DNA from: Bacteroidaceae bacterium | GTDB taxonomy: Bacteria > Bacteroidota > Bacteroidia > Bacteroidales > Bacteroidaceae | Direction: 5' to 3' | NCBI GenBank assembly: GCA_024682035.1 | Contig: JAIKZS010000146.1 | Coordinates: 1-32,848, forward strand | Length of the DNA stretch: 32,848 bases | Shown here: in pieces, positions 1 through 9,232 of the stretch | Numbering within the stretch: the first letter of the stretch is position 1 | Layout: the number at the start of each line of letters is the position of its first letter | Translations under genes and position numbers: made by a program | Notes under the pieces: generated by a model | Seen by the model: the letters and a program-made list of their open reading frames with translations, nothing else | The model's database searches: none | Told to the model about the DNA's origin: nothing

Positions 1-241
1 CCTGCGTATGCAGACTCTGACACTGGGTTACTCTCTGCCTAAGAAGGTGGTTAACAAGATCGGTTTCAGCCGTATCCGCTTCTACGCTCAGATGTCTAAC
101 GTATTCACCATCACAAGCTATGAAGGTCTGGATCCTGAAATCAACAGTAACAGTATCAACGGCGACCGTTCAAGAGGTGTTGACTACGGTGGCTACGGTG
201 CACCACGCCAGTATCTGTTCGGTGTGAACGTTGATTTCTAA
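1..241 (+). CDS. SusC/RagA-family TonB-linked outer membrane protein, C-terminal fragment (5' end outside window)
   Basis: Reading frame open from window start to TAA at 241; C-terminus RIRFYAQMSNVFTITSYEGLDPEI...YLFGVNVDF matches the typical SusC-type terminal beta-strands; directly followed by a SusD gene. Confidence 0.85.
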   Translation, partial: LRMQTLTLGYSLPKKVVNKIGFSRIRFYAQMSNVFTITSYEGLDPEINSNSINGDRSRGVDYGGYGAPRQYLFGVNVDF

Positions 242-269
242 TCAATAGTTGAGTAATGAAATAAAGAAC

Positions 270-2156
270 ATGAAAAACAATTTAAACAACAAGAACAATA
301 TGAAAAAAGCGATATTATATTCAGCGATGGCTCTTGCCACTACACTTGGCATGAGCAGTTGTGGAGATGACTTCCTGCTGATTGATCCCGCTGGTGCTGT
401 GTCAGAAGGTACACTGACCAACGATCAGGGTATTGACTTCGTACTGACAGGTGCTTACGCATCTCTGAACGGTATGATTGGCAGCCCATGGAACAATCCT
501 GGCAACTCTTTGTCAAACATCGTATTCGGCGATGTAGTTGGTGCCGATGCCAACAAGGGTTCAACGGCTGGTGACCAGTCTGACTGGACCATGCTGGAAA
601 CTTACTCATTCACTTCAGCTAACTCATACATCCGCGACAAGTGGGGTGCTATCTATGAGGTAGTTAAGCGTTGCAACAACGTAATATCAATGGTTGGCAA
701 GGGTGGCGATGCTATCAGTAACCCAGACCAAATCATTGGTCAGGCTCAGTTCCTGAAATCTCTGTGGTTGTTTGAAGGTATCCGTATGTACGGTGCTGCT
801 ATTCCTTATGTTTCAGTAGAGGATTACGAGGCTAACGTTGACCCACAGGTATCAAACGTTGATGAGAGTGGTAACTATGTATATATTTGGTCAAATGTAG
901 AGGCTGACTTGAAGGATGCTATCTCTAAGTTGCCAGCTGACTGGACAAGCACTGGTGATTATGGTCGTGCTACTTCTTGGATGGCTAAGGCCCTGCTGGG
1001 TAAGTTGTATCTGTACTGGTCATCTCCTTACAACGGCACTAACGGTACTGCTGATCACTATTCTGATGCAAAGACTCTGTTCAAAGATATCATTGACAAT
1101 GGCGTTGACGCTAAGGGTCAGAAATATACATTAGCTAACACCTATGAGGAACTGTTTGCTGCAGCTACTTCAGACTGGACAGGTGAGTCAATTATCGACT
1201 GCCAGATGACACTGGATGGATCAAACTCTCTGCCTAATGGTGTCCGTTCTAACTACTACATCGGCTTCGTATCTGGTGACATCCCTGGTGGTGGTTGGGG
1301 TTTCTATCAGCCAACTTCTGAATTTGTAAACAGTTACTTGGTTGACGCTGATGGTCTGCCTGCATCTGACTATCAAGATCAACCTGCATTGACACTGACC
1401 AAGTTGGTTGACGAAGGTCTGGAAACTGAGCACACTGATGTTGTAAGTGACCTGGATACTCCTACCGATCCACGTTTGGATGTAAACGTAGCACGTTTCG
1501 GCGTTCCAATGCTTGACTGGGGTTCAACTCCTGATGCTACTTGGATTCGTTCATTTGCTAACGGTGGTCCTTACCTGTCAAAGAAGGCTCAGTCTCGTCG
1601 TTCTGAGCGTGGTACATATTCTTTGACTAACTATCCTATCTCAAGTACTGCTAACTTCCACTACATGCGTCTGGCTGATGTATATCTGATGTATGCTGAG
1701 TGCTGCATCCACGATGGTGACTATACTACCGCTATGGAGTACATCAACAAGGTACGTGCACGTGCAGCTAATGGTTACGTTGCTGCTGAAGATGGCATTA
1801 CTACCAAGGCTTACACTTTGGAAGACAAGGTGAACGGTCAGACTATTACTGGTACAGCTGCTAACTACCGCATCGGTCTGTACAAGTCACTCGACGCATC
1901 TAACGCTATGACAGCTTTGAAACGTGAGCGTCGTGCAGAGTTTGGTATGGAAGGTGCACGCTGGTATGACTTGGCTCGTTGGGGCAACATCGCTGATGAG
2001 TTGAATGCATTCATCAAGTTCGAGATGAGCTCAACCGGTGGTCAGAAGAGCAAGTATGTATTCGGCTATGACAACAAGATGGTTACATTCCCAATTCCTG
2101 AGAGTGAAATCCAGACTGCAGAGGGTCGTTTCGTACAGAACGAGAACTGGAAATAA
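270..2156 (+). CDS. SusD/RagB-family nutrient-binding outer membrane lipoprotein
   Basis: Lipoprotein signal MKKAILYSAMALATTLGMSSCGDD; SusD-like features (YMRLADVYLMYAE, RRAEFGMEGARWYDLARWG, FPIPESEIQ). The track ORF opens at 249; the start is more likely 270 or 300. Confidence 0.92.
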   Translation: MKNNLNNKNNMKKAILYSAMALATTLGMSSCGDDFLLIDPAGAVSEGTLTNDQGIDFVLTGAYASLNGMIGSPWNNPGNSLSNIVFGDVVGADANKGSTAGDQSDWTMLETYSFTSANSYIRDKWGAIYEVVKRCNNVISMVGKGGDAISNPDQIIGQAQFLKSLWLFEGIRMYGAAIPYVSVEDYEANVDPQVSNVDESGNYVYIWSNVEADLKDAISKLPADWTSTGDYGRATSWMAKALLGKLYLYWSSPYNGTNGTADHYSDAKTLFKDIIDNGVDAKGQKYTLANTYEELFAAATSDWTGESIIDCQMTLDGSNSLPNGVRSNYYIGFVSGDIPGGGWGFYQPTSEFVNSYLVDADGLPASDYQDQPALTLTKLVDEGLETEHTDVVSDLDTPTDPRLDVNVARFGVPMLDWGSTPDATWIRSFANGGPYLSKKAQSRRSERGTYSLTNYPISSTANFHYMRLADVYLMYAECCIHDGDYTTAMEYINKVRARAANGYVAAEDGITTKAYTLEDKVNGQTITGTAANYRIGLYKSLDASNAMTALKRERRAEFGMEGARWYDLARWGNIADELNAFIKFEMSSTGGQKSKYVFGYDNKMVTFPIPESEIQTAEGRFVQNENWK

Positions 2157-2191
2157 ACCTATACTTTAGTATAGAATATGATTCAAATATA

Positions 2192-2225
2192 GGGGTGAAC
2201 CTCTTGGTTCACCCCTTATTTTATG
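2192..2225 (+). terminator. Intrinsic terminator downstream of susD-like gene
   Basis: GGGGTGAACC-tctt-GGTTCACCCC (10-bp perfect stem, 2192-2215) followed by TTATTTTAT. Confidence 0.85.
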
Positions 2226-2252
2226 TAAACAAAAAAAATAAAAACGAAAAAA

Positions 2253-3299
2253 TTAGTCCATCGAAATTTCACCAACCAAAGAATGCATCATTGCATTCCT
2301 AACTTCATCGACAGACAAGCCTTGACCAAACAGAAACATTAACTTTGTCAATGCAGCTTCAGTGGTAATATCATAACCGCTCAACACACCTGCCGATTTC
2401 AATTGATAGCCTGTTTCATAACGATCCATATCTACCATACCTGATTTACACTGAGTAACATTTACAATCACCATCCCTCTACTGGTGGCTTCACTCAAGC
2501 AATCCAATAGCCAACCCTTCCTTGGGGCATTACCACTGCCATAAGTTTCTAATACGACTCCCTTAAGACCTTTTATAGATAAGACCGAACGAACCACCAT
2601 TTCCTGAATACCGGGAAAAAGTTTTAAAATGGCCACATCTGTATTCATATCGGTATGTACCTTCAAACCACTATCCTTATGTATATAATGAATAGCATTT
2701 AAGTTATAACGGATGTGAATGCCTACATTAGCCAAGTCAGGATAATTATAGGAGCGGAAAGCATTAAAATCTTCAGCATTAAGTTTTGTAGTTCGATTAC
2801 CACGCATCAATTTATTCTCAAAATACACACAAACCTCCTGAACTATAGGCTGGCCAGAGGTCCCTCGTGTAGCTGCTATTTCCAAACTTGTTAATAAGTT
2901 TTCTTTTCCGTCTGTACGAATAACACCAATAGGTAATTGAGAACCAGTAAGAATAACAGGTTTACACAGACCTTGCAACATAAAGCTCAAGGCTGAAGCG
3001 GTGAATGCCATTGTATCAGTTCCATGCAGCACCACAAAACCAGTATATCTGTCATAGTTTTTATAAATTATGTCCACCAATTTACGCCAAGCCTTGGCAT
3101 CCATATCAGACGAATCCATGGGTTTGTCGAATTGACAACTATCAATATTAAAATTAAACTTTTGAAGTTCGGGGACATGTTTCTTGAGCTGAGCAAAGCT
3201 AAAGTTTTCAAGCGCGCCGGTTACCGGATTCTCAATCATACCAATGGTACCACCAGTATAAACCAGCAAAATAGATGTATTCTCTTTGTCAGACTGCAT
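2253..3299 (-). CDS. ansA: Type I L-asparaginase
   Basis: ILLVYTGGTIGMI N-terminal motif and VVLHGTDTMAFTASALSFML motif of the asparaginase/glutaminase family. Confidence 0.92.
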   Translation of the reverse strand: MQSDKENTSILLVYTGGTIGMIENPVTGALENFSFAQLKKHVPELQKFNFNIDSCQFDKPMDSSDMDAKAWRKLVDIIYKNYDRYTGFVVLHGTDTMAFTASALSFMLQGLCKPVILTGSQLPIGVIRTDGKENLLTSLEIAATRGTSGQPIVQEVCVYFENKLMRGNRTTKLNAEDFNAFRSYNYPDLANVGIHIRYNLNAIHYIHKDSGLKVHTDMNTDVAILKLFPGIQEMVVRSVLSIKGLKGVVLETYGSGNAPRKGWLLDCLSEATSRGMVIVNVTQCKSGMVDMDRYETGYQLKSAGVLSGYDITTEAALTKLMFLFGQGLSVDEVRNAMMHSLVGEISMD

Positions 3300-3326
3300 A
3301 ATTGTTAGATTTTAAGTGCGAAAATA

Positions 3327-3334
3327 CAAAATTA
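3327..3334 (-). promoter_or_regulatory. Putative Bacteroidetes -7 element (TAATTTTG) for ansA
   Basis: Matches the Bacteroidetes sigma-ABfr -7 consensus TAnnTTTG on the minus strand, upstream of the asparaginase start. Confidence 0.45.
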
Positions 3335-3338
3335 TTCT

Positions 3339-3346
3339 TAATTTTG
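3339..3346 (+). promoter_or_regulatory. Putative Bacteroidetes -7 element (TAATTTTG) for thrA
   Basis: TAATTTTG matches TAnnTTTG, 25 nt upstream of the thrA start codon. Confidence 0.5.
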
Positions 3347-3370
3347 CAGCAAATTTTCAAGAATTAGCAG

Positions 3371-5803
3371 ATGAAGGTATTAAAATTTGGTGGTTCATCC
3401 GTAGGAACCACCGCCGGCATTAAAAATGTCAAACAAATTGTAAACAGCCAGCAAGGGCAAGTAATCGTGGTAGTCTCTGCACTGGGAGGTGTAACAGACC
3501 AACTCATCAACACTGCCAAAATGGCTTCTGAAGGCAACAAAGCATACGAAGTGGAACTTGCCAAGTTGACAAACAGACATTATGACCTTATAAATGACAA
3601 TATAATCACAGGCAACAAACGCAACGAACTATTTATTAAAGTTGATAAGCTTTTGGGTGAACTGCGTGATATTTTTCAAGGCATTTATCTCATTAAAGAT
3701 TTAAGCCAAAAAACGAATGATACCATACTCAGTTATGGCGAACGACTCTCAAGCATTATAGTGGCTGAAGTAACAGGTGCAGAATGGAAAGATTCACGCG
3801 AATTTATAAAGACAGAGCGTAAGCAAGGCAAGCACACCCTAAATGCCGACTTAACCAACGCACTTATCAAGGAACAATTCAGCACTCTTCCTGATTTAAC
3901 ATTGATACCTGGTTTTATATCTACCGACATGAGTACGGGTGAGGTTACCAATTTAGGAAGAGGAGGTAGTGACTATACAGCTGCCATTGTAGCTGCAGCA
4001 TTAAATGCCAGTAGTTTGGAAATTTGGACCGATGTGGATGGATTCATGACGGCCGACCCACGTGTTATACATAGCGCCTATACCATCAACAGCCTTACAT
4101 ATGTAGAGGCTACTGAGCTTTGCAACTTTGGAGCCAAAGTAGTGTATCCACCTACCATCTGGCCGGTTTATCACAAAAATATCCCAATTTTAATTAAGAA
4201 TACTTTTAACCCTGATGCGCAAGGTACTGTTATTCGCCAAGGCACTTCTAATGGAACAGGTAAAGCCATCAAAGGTATCAGTAGCATTGATGACACCTGT
4301 CTTATTACTGTCCAAGGTTTAGGTATGGTAGGTGTAATTGGTGTGAACCGTCGTATATTCAGCACGTTGGCTGAACATGGCATCAGCGTTTTTATGGTTA
4401 GTCAAGCATCAAGTGAAAACTCTACTTCCATTGGTGTTCGAACAGCAGATGCCGTATTAGCATGCGAAGTACTCGACAAAGAATTCAGTAAAGAAATAGA
4501 ACTGGGCGAGATGTTCCCCATGAAAGCAGAATATGGTTTAGCTACCATAGCTATTGTAGGAGAGAACATGAAACATACACCAGGTATAGCGGGTAAACTA
4601 TTTGGAGCATTAGGACGAGGTGGTATCAGCGTTATAGCTTGTGCTCAAGGTGCCAGCGAGACTAATATCTCTTTTGTTGTTAACAAAAAACTATTACGTA
4701 AGTCGCTGAATGTTATTCACGATTCATTCTTCCTTTCCGAGTACCAAGTACTGAACCTTTTCATATGCGGTATTGGTACAGTAGGTCATAGCCTCATCAC
4801 TCAAATTGAAAGTCAGCGAGAAAAGCTCATGCGTGAAAACGGATTGCAACTGAACGTTGTGGGCATAGCTAACAGCAAGAAAGGTTTATTCAATCGTGAA
4901 GGCATTACCCTTAAAGACTATAAAAGCGAACTTTTGGAGAAGGGTAAAGATTGTGATTTAAAAATCTTGCTTGACGAAGTAACCGGAATGAACATCTTCA
5001 ATGCAGTGTTTGTAGATTGCACAGCCAATAGCGGTGTAGCTGCCTTGTACGAAAATTTACTGCAACATAATATATCTGTGGTAGCAGCCAATAAGATAGC
5101 AGCATCCTCACCTTACGAAAACTATATGAAATTAAAGCAAACAGCCCATCAACGTGGAGTAAAGTTTCTTTTTGAAACCAACGTAGGTGCAGGTTTGCCA
5201 ATTATCAATACCATCAACGATCTTATACATAGTGGTGATAAGATCTTAAAAATTGAGGCAGTACTGAGTGGAACACTGAACTACATTTTCAATGCACTAA
5301 GTGCAAAAACCTCTATGAGCAAGGCCATAGCTGAAGCCAAGCAGAAAGGTTTTTCTGAACCAGATCCCCGCATAGACCTTAGTGGTACTGATGTTATAAG
5401 GAAATTAGTCATCTTAGGTCGAGAAGCAGGTTATCGTCTTGACCAAGAAGATGTGGAGAAACATTTGTTCATCCCTAACCAACTAATGGAAGGCTCGTTG
5501 GATGACTTCTGGAAGCATATTCCAGAATTAGATGCTGATTTTGAAGCTCGTCGCCAAAAACTTGAAGAACAGCATAAACGTTGGCGCTTTGTGGCGAGGT
5601 TATCAGAGGGCAAAGCGTCTGTTGGTTTGGAGGAGGTAGCTAATAACCATCCTTTCTATGGTTTGGAAAGCAGTAATAACATCATATTGCTAACTACAGA
5701 GCGCTATCATGAATATCCTATGATGATTCAAGGATATGGTGCTGGTGCCAGTGTTACAGCAGCTGGTGTATTTGCAGATATCATGTCGATTGCAAATGTA
5801 TAA
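3371..5803 (+). CDS. thrA: Bifunctional aspartokinase / homoserine dehydrogenase
   Basis: N-terminal MKVLKFGGSSVG aspartokinase motif; ACT region; C-terminal homoserine dehydrogenase (GIGTVGHSL, VAANKIAAS, LSGTLNYIFN). Confidence 0.96.
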   Translation: MKVLKFGGSSVGTTAGIKNVKQIVNSQQGQVIVVVSALGGVTDQLINTAKMASEGNKAYEVELAKLTNRHYDLINDNIITGNKRNELFIKVDKLLGELRDIFQGIYLIKDLSQKTNDTILSYGERLSSIIVAEVTGAEWKDSREFIKTERKQGKHTLNADLTNALIKEQFSTLPDLTLIPGFISTDMSTGEVTNLGRGGSDYTAAIVAAALNASSLEIWTDVDGFMTADPRVIHSAYTINSLTYVEATELCNFGAKVVYPPTIWPVYHKNIPILIKNTFNPDAQGTVIRQGTSNGTGKAIKGISSIDDTCLITVQGLGMVGVIGVNRRIFSTLAEHGISVFMVSQASSENSTSIGVRTADAVLACEVLDKEFSKEIELGEMFPMKAEYGLATIAIVGENMKHTPGIAGKLFGALGRGGISVIACAQGASETNISFVVNKKLLRKSLNVIHDSFFLSEYQVLNLFICGIGTVGHSLITQIESQREKLMRENGLQLNVVGIANSKKGLFNREGITLKDYKSELLEKGKDCDLKILLDEVTGMNIFNAVFVDCTANSGVAALYENLLQHNISVVAANKIAASSPYENYMKLKQTAHQRGVKFLFETNVGAGLPIINTINDLIHSGDKILKIEAVLSGTLNYIFNALSAKTSMSKAIAEAKQKGFSEPDPRIDLSGTDVIRKLVILGREAGYRLDQEDVEKHLFIPNQLMEGSLDDFWKHIPELDADFEARRQKLEEQHKRWRFVARLSEGKASVGLEEVANNHPFYGLESSNNIILLTTERYHEYPMMIQGYGAGASVTAAGVFADIMSIANV

Positions 5804-5856
5804 CCACATTTTGGGCTTACCTTGTAATCTTTCGTACCAATAAAAGAATAATTTAT

Positions 5857-7074
5857 ATGAAGCATATCATACTACTAGGTGACGGCATGGCCGATCATGC
5901 AGTGGAACGACTGGGTGGCAAGACTCTTATGCAATATGCCCATACCCCAGCTATGGACCAACTTGCGAAGATGGGAAGATGTGGCCGACTTCTCACGGTG
6001 CCAGAAGGTTTTAGTCCTGGCTCTGAGGTGGCTAATACCACCATCCTTGGTTACGATATGAACAAGGTATATGAAGGTCGTGGCCCTTTGGAGGCAGCCT
6101 CTATCGGCTATGACATGCAACCATGTGATTTGGCCTTACGCTGCAACATCATCACCCTGGCCGATGGAAAGATAAAGAACCACCACGGCGGACATCTCAC
6201 TACCGAACAAAGTGATGTACTTATTAAATACTTAAACAAGCATTTGGGGAATGAACGAGTGAAGTTTATCACGGGCATTCAGTACCGGCATCTGCTCATT
6301 ATCAAAGATGGCAACAAAGAAGTAGATTGTGCTCCTCCACATGACCATCCCAACGAACCTTGGCAACCTTTATTACCAAAAGCAATGACCCAAAAGAGCG
6401 ATGCTCAAGCGACAGCCAATTTACTTACTGACCTCATCTTAAAATCACAAGAGTTGCTTGTTAAACATCCATTTAACATTGAGCGCCAACAACAAGGCAA
6501 AGATATGGCCAATTCTATTTGGCCTTGGAGCGGAGGCTACCGTCCGCAGATGCAAACCCTCATGGAGATGTATCCACAAATTAAGCGAGGGGATGTCATT
6601 TCTGCCGTTGATCTGATTAGGGGCATTGGAAAATATGCAGGGCTCAATAACATCATTGTCGAAGGAGCTACAGGCATGGCAAATACCAATTACGAAGGTA
6701 AGACCAAAGCTGCTATCGAAGCCTTGAAGCAAGATGACTTTGTTTTCCTACATGTAGAAGCTAGCGATGAAGCTGGTCACGATGGAGACCTTAATTTGAA
6801 ACTACAGACCATCGAAGATTTTGACAAGCGCATTGTAGCACCTATTTATAGCGAGATTAAAAACTGGACAGAACCTGTATGCATAGCCATCTTACCCGAC
6901 CACCCTACCCCCGTAGAGATTCGCACTCATGTGGCAGAACCAGTGCCTTTCCTTATTTGGCATCCTGGCATGAAACCTGACGAAGTTCAGACTTTTAATG
7001 AGGTAAGCTGCGTAAATGGCAGCTACGGCTTGCTGAAGTATCAAGAATTTATGAACGAATTTATGCAAATATGA
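5857..7074 (+). CDS. Cofactor-independent phosphoglycerate mutase-like (ApgM) protein; proposed homoserine kinase
   Basis: MKHIILLGDGMAD metal-binding start, GYDMNKVYEGRGPLEAAS, HVEASDEAGHDGD and ILPDHPTP motifs of the alkaline phosphatase/ApgM superfamily; located between thrA and thrC with a 4-nt overlap with thrC. Confidence 0.9.
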   Translation: MKHIILLGDGMADHAVERLGGKTLMQYAHTPAMDQLAKMGRCGRLLTVPEGFSPGSEVANTTILGYDMNKVYEGRGPLEAASIGYDMQPCDLALRCNIITLADGKIKNHHGGHLTTEQSDVLIKYLNKHLGNERVKFITGIQYRHLLIIKDGNKEVDCAPPHDHPNEPWQPLLPKAMTQKSDAQATANLLTDLILKSQELLVKHPFNIERQQQGKDMANSIWPWSGGYRPQMQTLMEMYPQIKRGDVISAVDLIRGIGKYAGLNNIIVEGATGMANTNYEGKTKAAIEALKQDDFVFLHVEASDEAGHDGDLNLKLQTIEDFDKRIVAPIYSEIKNWTEPVCIAILPDHPTPVEIRTHVAEPVPFLIWHPGMKPDEVQTFNEVSCVNGSYGLLKYQEFMNEFMQI

Positions 7075-8378
7075 AATATTATAGCACTAATCACCAGACT
7101 CCCGATGTTACTCTACAAGAGGCAGTAGTAAAAGGACTTGCTGCCGACAAGGGTTTGTATATGCCAGAGCGCATTCATGCTTTGCCTACCACTTTTTACG
7201 AGCAAATGCCACAAATGAATTTGCAAGAAGTAGCTTTCGAAGTGGCAAAAGCTTTCTTTGGCGAAGACATTCCTGCTGACAAACTGAGGCAGATAGTATT
7301 TGATACCATGAGTTTTGACATCCCTCTGGTGAAGGTAAGCAACAATATTTATTCCTTAGAACTATTTCACGGTCCTACCCTCGCCTTCAAGGATGTGGGT
7401 GCACGTTTTATGGCACGCATGCTGGGCTATTTTGTTGGCAAGCAGCAAAACACAGTTAATGTACTCGTCGCTACATCCGGTGACACCGGTAGTGCTGTAG
7501 CCAACGGTTTCTTAGGAGTAGAAGGCATTCATGTATATGTGCTTTATCCAAAAGGGAAGGTTAGCCTCATCCAGGAGAAGCAGTTTACTACATTGGGAAA
7601 GAACATCACAGCATTAGAAGTTGATGGTACTTTTGATGATTGCCAGCGACTGGTAAAATCAGCATTTATGGATGCTGAGCTGAACGCACACATGAAACTA
7701 ACCAGTGCCAACTCCATCAATGTGGCTCGTTTCCTACCCCAAGCCTTTTATTACTTCTGGGCAATGGCACAATTTGAAAGTAAGAAATATAGCTTAAATA
7801 ATAAGGAAATTGTATGTTGTGTTCCAAGTGGTAACTTTGGCAACATTACTGCAGGCTTATTCGGTAAACGTATGGGCTTACCAATCAAGCGATTCATAGC
7901 TGCTAACAATCAAAATGACATTTTTTACCAGTATCTAAAAACTGGTCAATATAACCCACGGCCAAGCGTCGCAACCATTGCCAATGCCATGGATGTGGGC
8001 GATCCCAGCAACTTTGCCCGTGTACTTGCGCTCTATGACAATAGTCATAAAGCCATTTGCCGAGACATCAAAGGTGCTACATATACTAATGAGGAAATTG
8101 CTGATGAGATTCGACGCGTTTATGAAACCAATGGTTATTTGCTTGACCCTCATGGTGCTTGTGGCCATCGTGCTTTACGTGAAGACTTAGGTCCTAATGA
8201 AACAGGTTTCTTTATAGAGACTGCTCATCCAGCTAAATTCAAGGATACTGTAGAAGGCATCATTGGTAAAGAAATCAACATTCCTCAACGCCTGCAAGAC
8301 TTTATGAAGGGTACGAAGCAAAGCATTGAGATGAGTAGTAGCTTCGAGGACTTAAAAGCGTACTTATTGACAGAGTAA
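7071..8378 (+). CDS. thrC: Threonine synthase
   Basis: MKYYSTNHQTPDVTLQEAVVKGLAADKGLYMPE; PLP-site region HGPTLAFKDVGARFM; ATSGDTGSAVANGF. Confidence 0.96.
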   Translation: MKYYSTNHQTPDVTLQEAVVKGLAADKGLYMPERIHALPTTFYEQMPQMNLQEVAFEVAKAFFGEDIPADKLRQIVFDTMSFDIPLVKVSNNIYSLELFHGPTLAFKDVGARFMARMLGYFVGKQQNTVNVLVATSGDTGSAVANGFLGVEGIHVYVLYPKGKVSLIQEKQFTTLGKNITALEVDGTFDDCQRLVKSAFMDAELNAHMKLTSANSINVARFLPQAFYYFWAMAQFESKKYSLNNKEIVCCVPSGNFGNITAGLFGKRMGLPIKRFIAANNQNDIFYQYLKTGQYNPRPSVATIANAMDVGDPSNFARVLALYDNSHKAICRDIKGATYTNEEIADEIRRVYETNGYLLDPHGACGHRALREDLGPNETGFFIETAHPAKFKDTVEGIIGKEINIPQRLQDFMKGTKQSIEMSSSFEDLKAYLLTE

Positions 8379-8402
8379 CTTCACTGACTCATTTACATAA
8401 AA

Positions 8403-8489
8403 CAATATAGTATATTGTAGCCTTTAGATATAGTATATCTCCACTCTACGATATAGTATATTAACACCCTACGATATACTATATCGTAG
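8403..8489. repeat. Four-unit tandem array, exact 23-bp period, of near-palindromic ATATA(G/C)TATAT cores
   Basis: Cores start at 8405, 8428, 8451 and 8474. Unit 1 CAATATAGTATATTG, unit 2 AGATATAGTATATCT and unit 4 CTACGATATACTATATCGTAG are odd-centred perfect palindromes. Confidence 0.9.
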
Positions 8490-8511
8490 ATCTCCTCGCA
8501 ACAATAAAAGT

Positions 8512-8544
8512 CCACACTTTACAACAAAGAATTGTAAAGCGTGG
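8512..8544. terminator. Bidirectional hairpin between convergent thrC and lolA-like gene
   Basis: CCACaCTTTACAA-caaagaa-TTGTAAAGcGTGG inverted repeat (one mismatch) in a convergent intergenic region. Confidence 0.6.
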
Positions 8545-8565
8545 TGAATATACTTTCTTGTCAAT

Positions 8566-9186
8566 TTACTTATCACGATGGTCTATGCGCGTATAGTCTG
8601 CATAGAGCTGTTCGGGAAAGACAAAGGTGTCATCAGATATGTCGCCAGCTCTGAAATTAGTGATCTTAATGGTGGTGGAGAAAATGAAGACCTTAATGCG
8701 GAGGCTTTCGGGATAGCCCGTCGCCTTATTAATATAACACTTACCTTCCTTAATGCCTTTCACTCCCTTTTTTGCTTTCAAGGTGATAACATATTGACCG
8801 TTGTCTTCTTTGGCAGAATAGATATAATTATCGGGCTCGAAAGAGAACTTTGAGGCATATTTGTCACGACTTTCGTCTGTCATGGTAAATACATCAACCT
8901 TTCTTTTACTACGGTCAACGCGAGTATAAACATCACCTTCGTTCCAAGCAATGTATTTCTCATCAATAAACTTACTCTTGCCCTGCTTAAACCAGATAGT
9001 GCCTTCTGTCTTATAAATGCCTATGATGTTAACTGCGTAATGAAGGGTACAGCCTTCATCACCGAACACCATCTGATATTTTTCGTCGAACATACGACGA
9101 GCCTCTTCTGCAGTAAAAGTCTGATGACCGAAAGCAGAAAGACCAACCGTCATACAAAGGAGCAAAAAGAATTGTATTTTCTTCAT
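8566..9186 (-). CDS. LolA-like outer-membrane lipoprotein carrier-fold protein (secreted)
   Basis: Signal peptide MKKIQFFLLLCMTVGLSAFG; LolA-like pattern (IYKTEGTIWFKQGKSKF, YCINKATGYPESLRI-type region); position at the end of the aromatic operon. Confidence 0.5.
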   Translation of the reverse strand: MKKIQFFLLLCMTVGLSAFGHQTFTAEEARRMFDEKYQMVFGDEGCTLHYAVNIIGIYKTEGTIWFKQGKSKFIDEKYIAWNEGDVYTRVDRSKRKVDVFTMTDESRDKYASKFSFEPDNYIYSAKEDNGQYVITLKAKKGVKGIKEGKCYINKATGYPESLRIKVFIFSTTIKITNFRAGDISDDTFVFPEQLYADYTRIDHRDK

Positions 9187-9232
9187 TTACTGATTATCTA
9201 TACTATTGGTTGAGAATTTATGTAATGAATGC

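Noticed and set aside
2159-2174. Small hairpin CTATAC-ttta-GTATAG after susD
   Set aside because: Only 6 AT-rich base pairs, adjacent to a much stronger terminator; not significant by itself.
3300-3370. Thr/Ile leader-peptide attenuator upstream of thrA
   Set aside because: The gap is only 71 nt, with no Thr/Ile-rich short ORF and no terminator hairpin; only promoter-like elements are visible.
8403-8489. CRISPR array interpretation of the 23-bp periodic repeats
   Set aside because: Repeat cores are about 11-15 bp, spacers about 8-12 bp, and no cas genes are in the window; the dimensions do not fit CRISPR.
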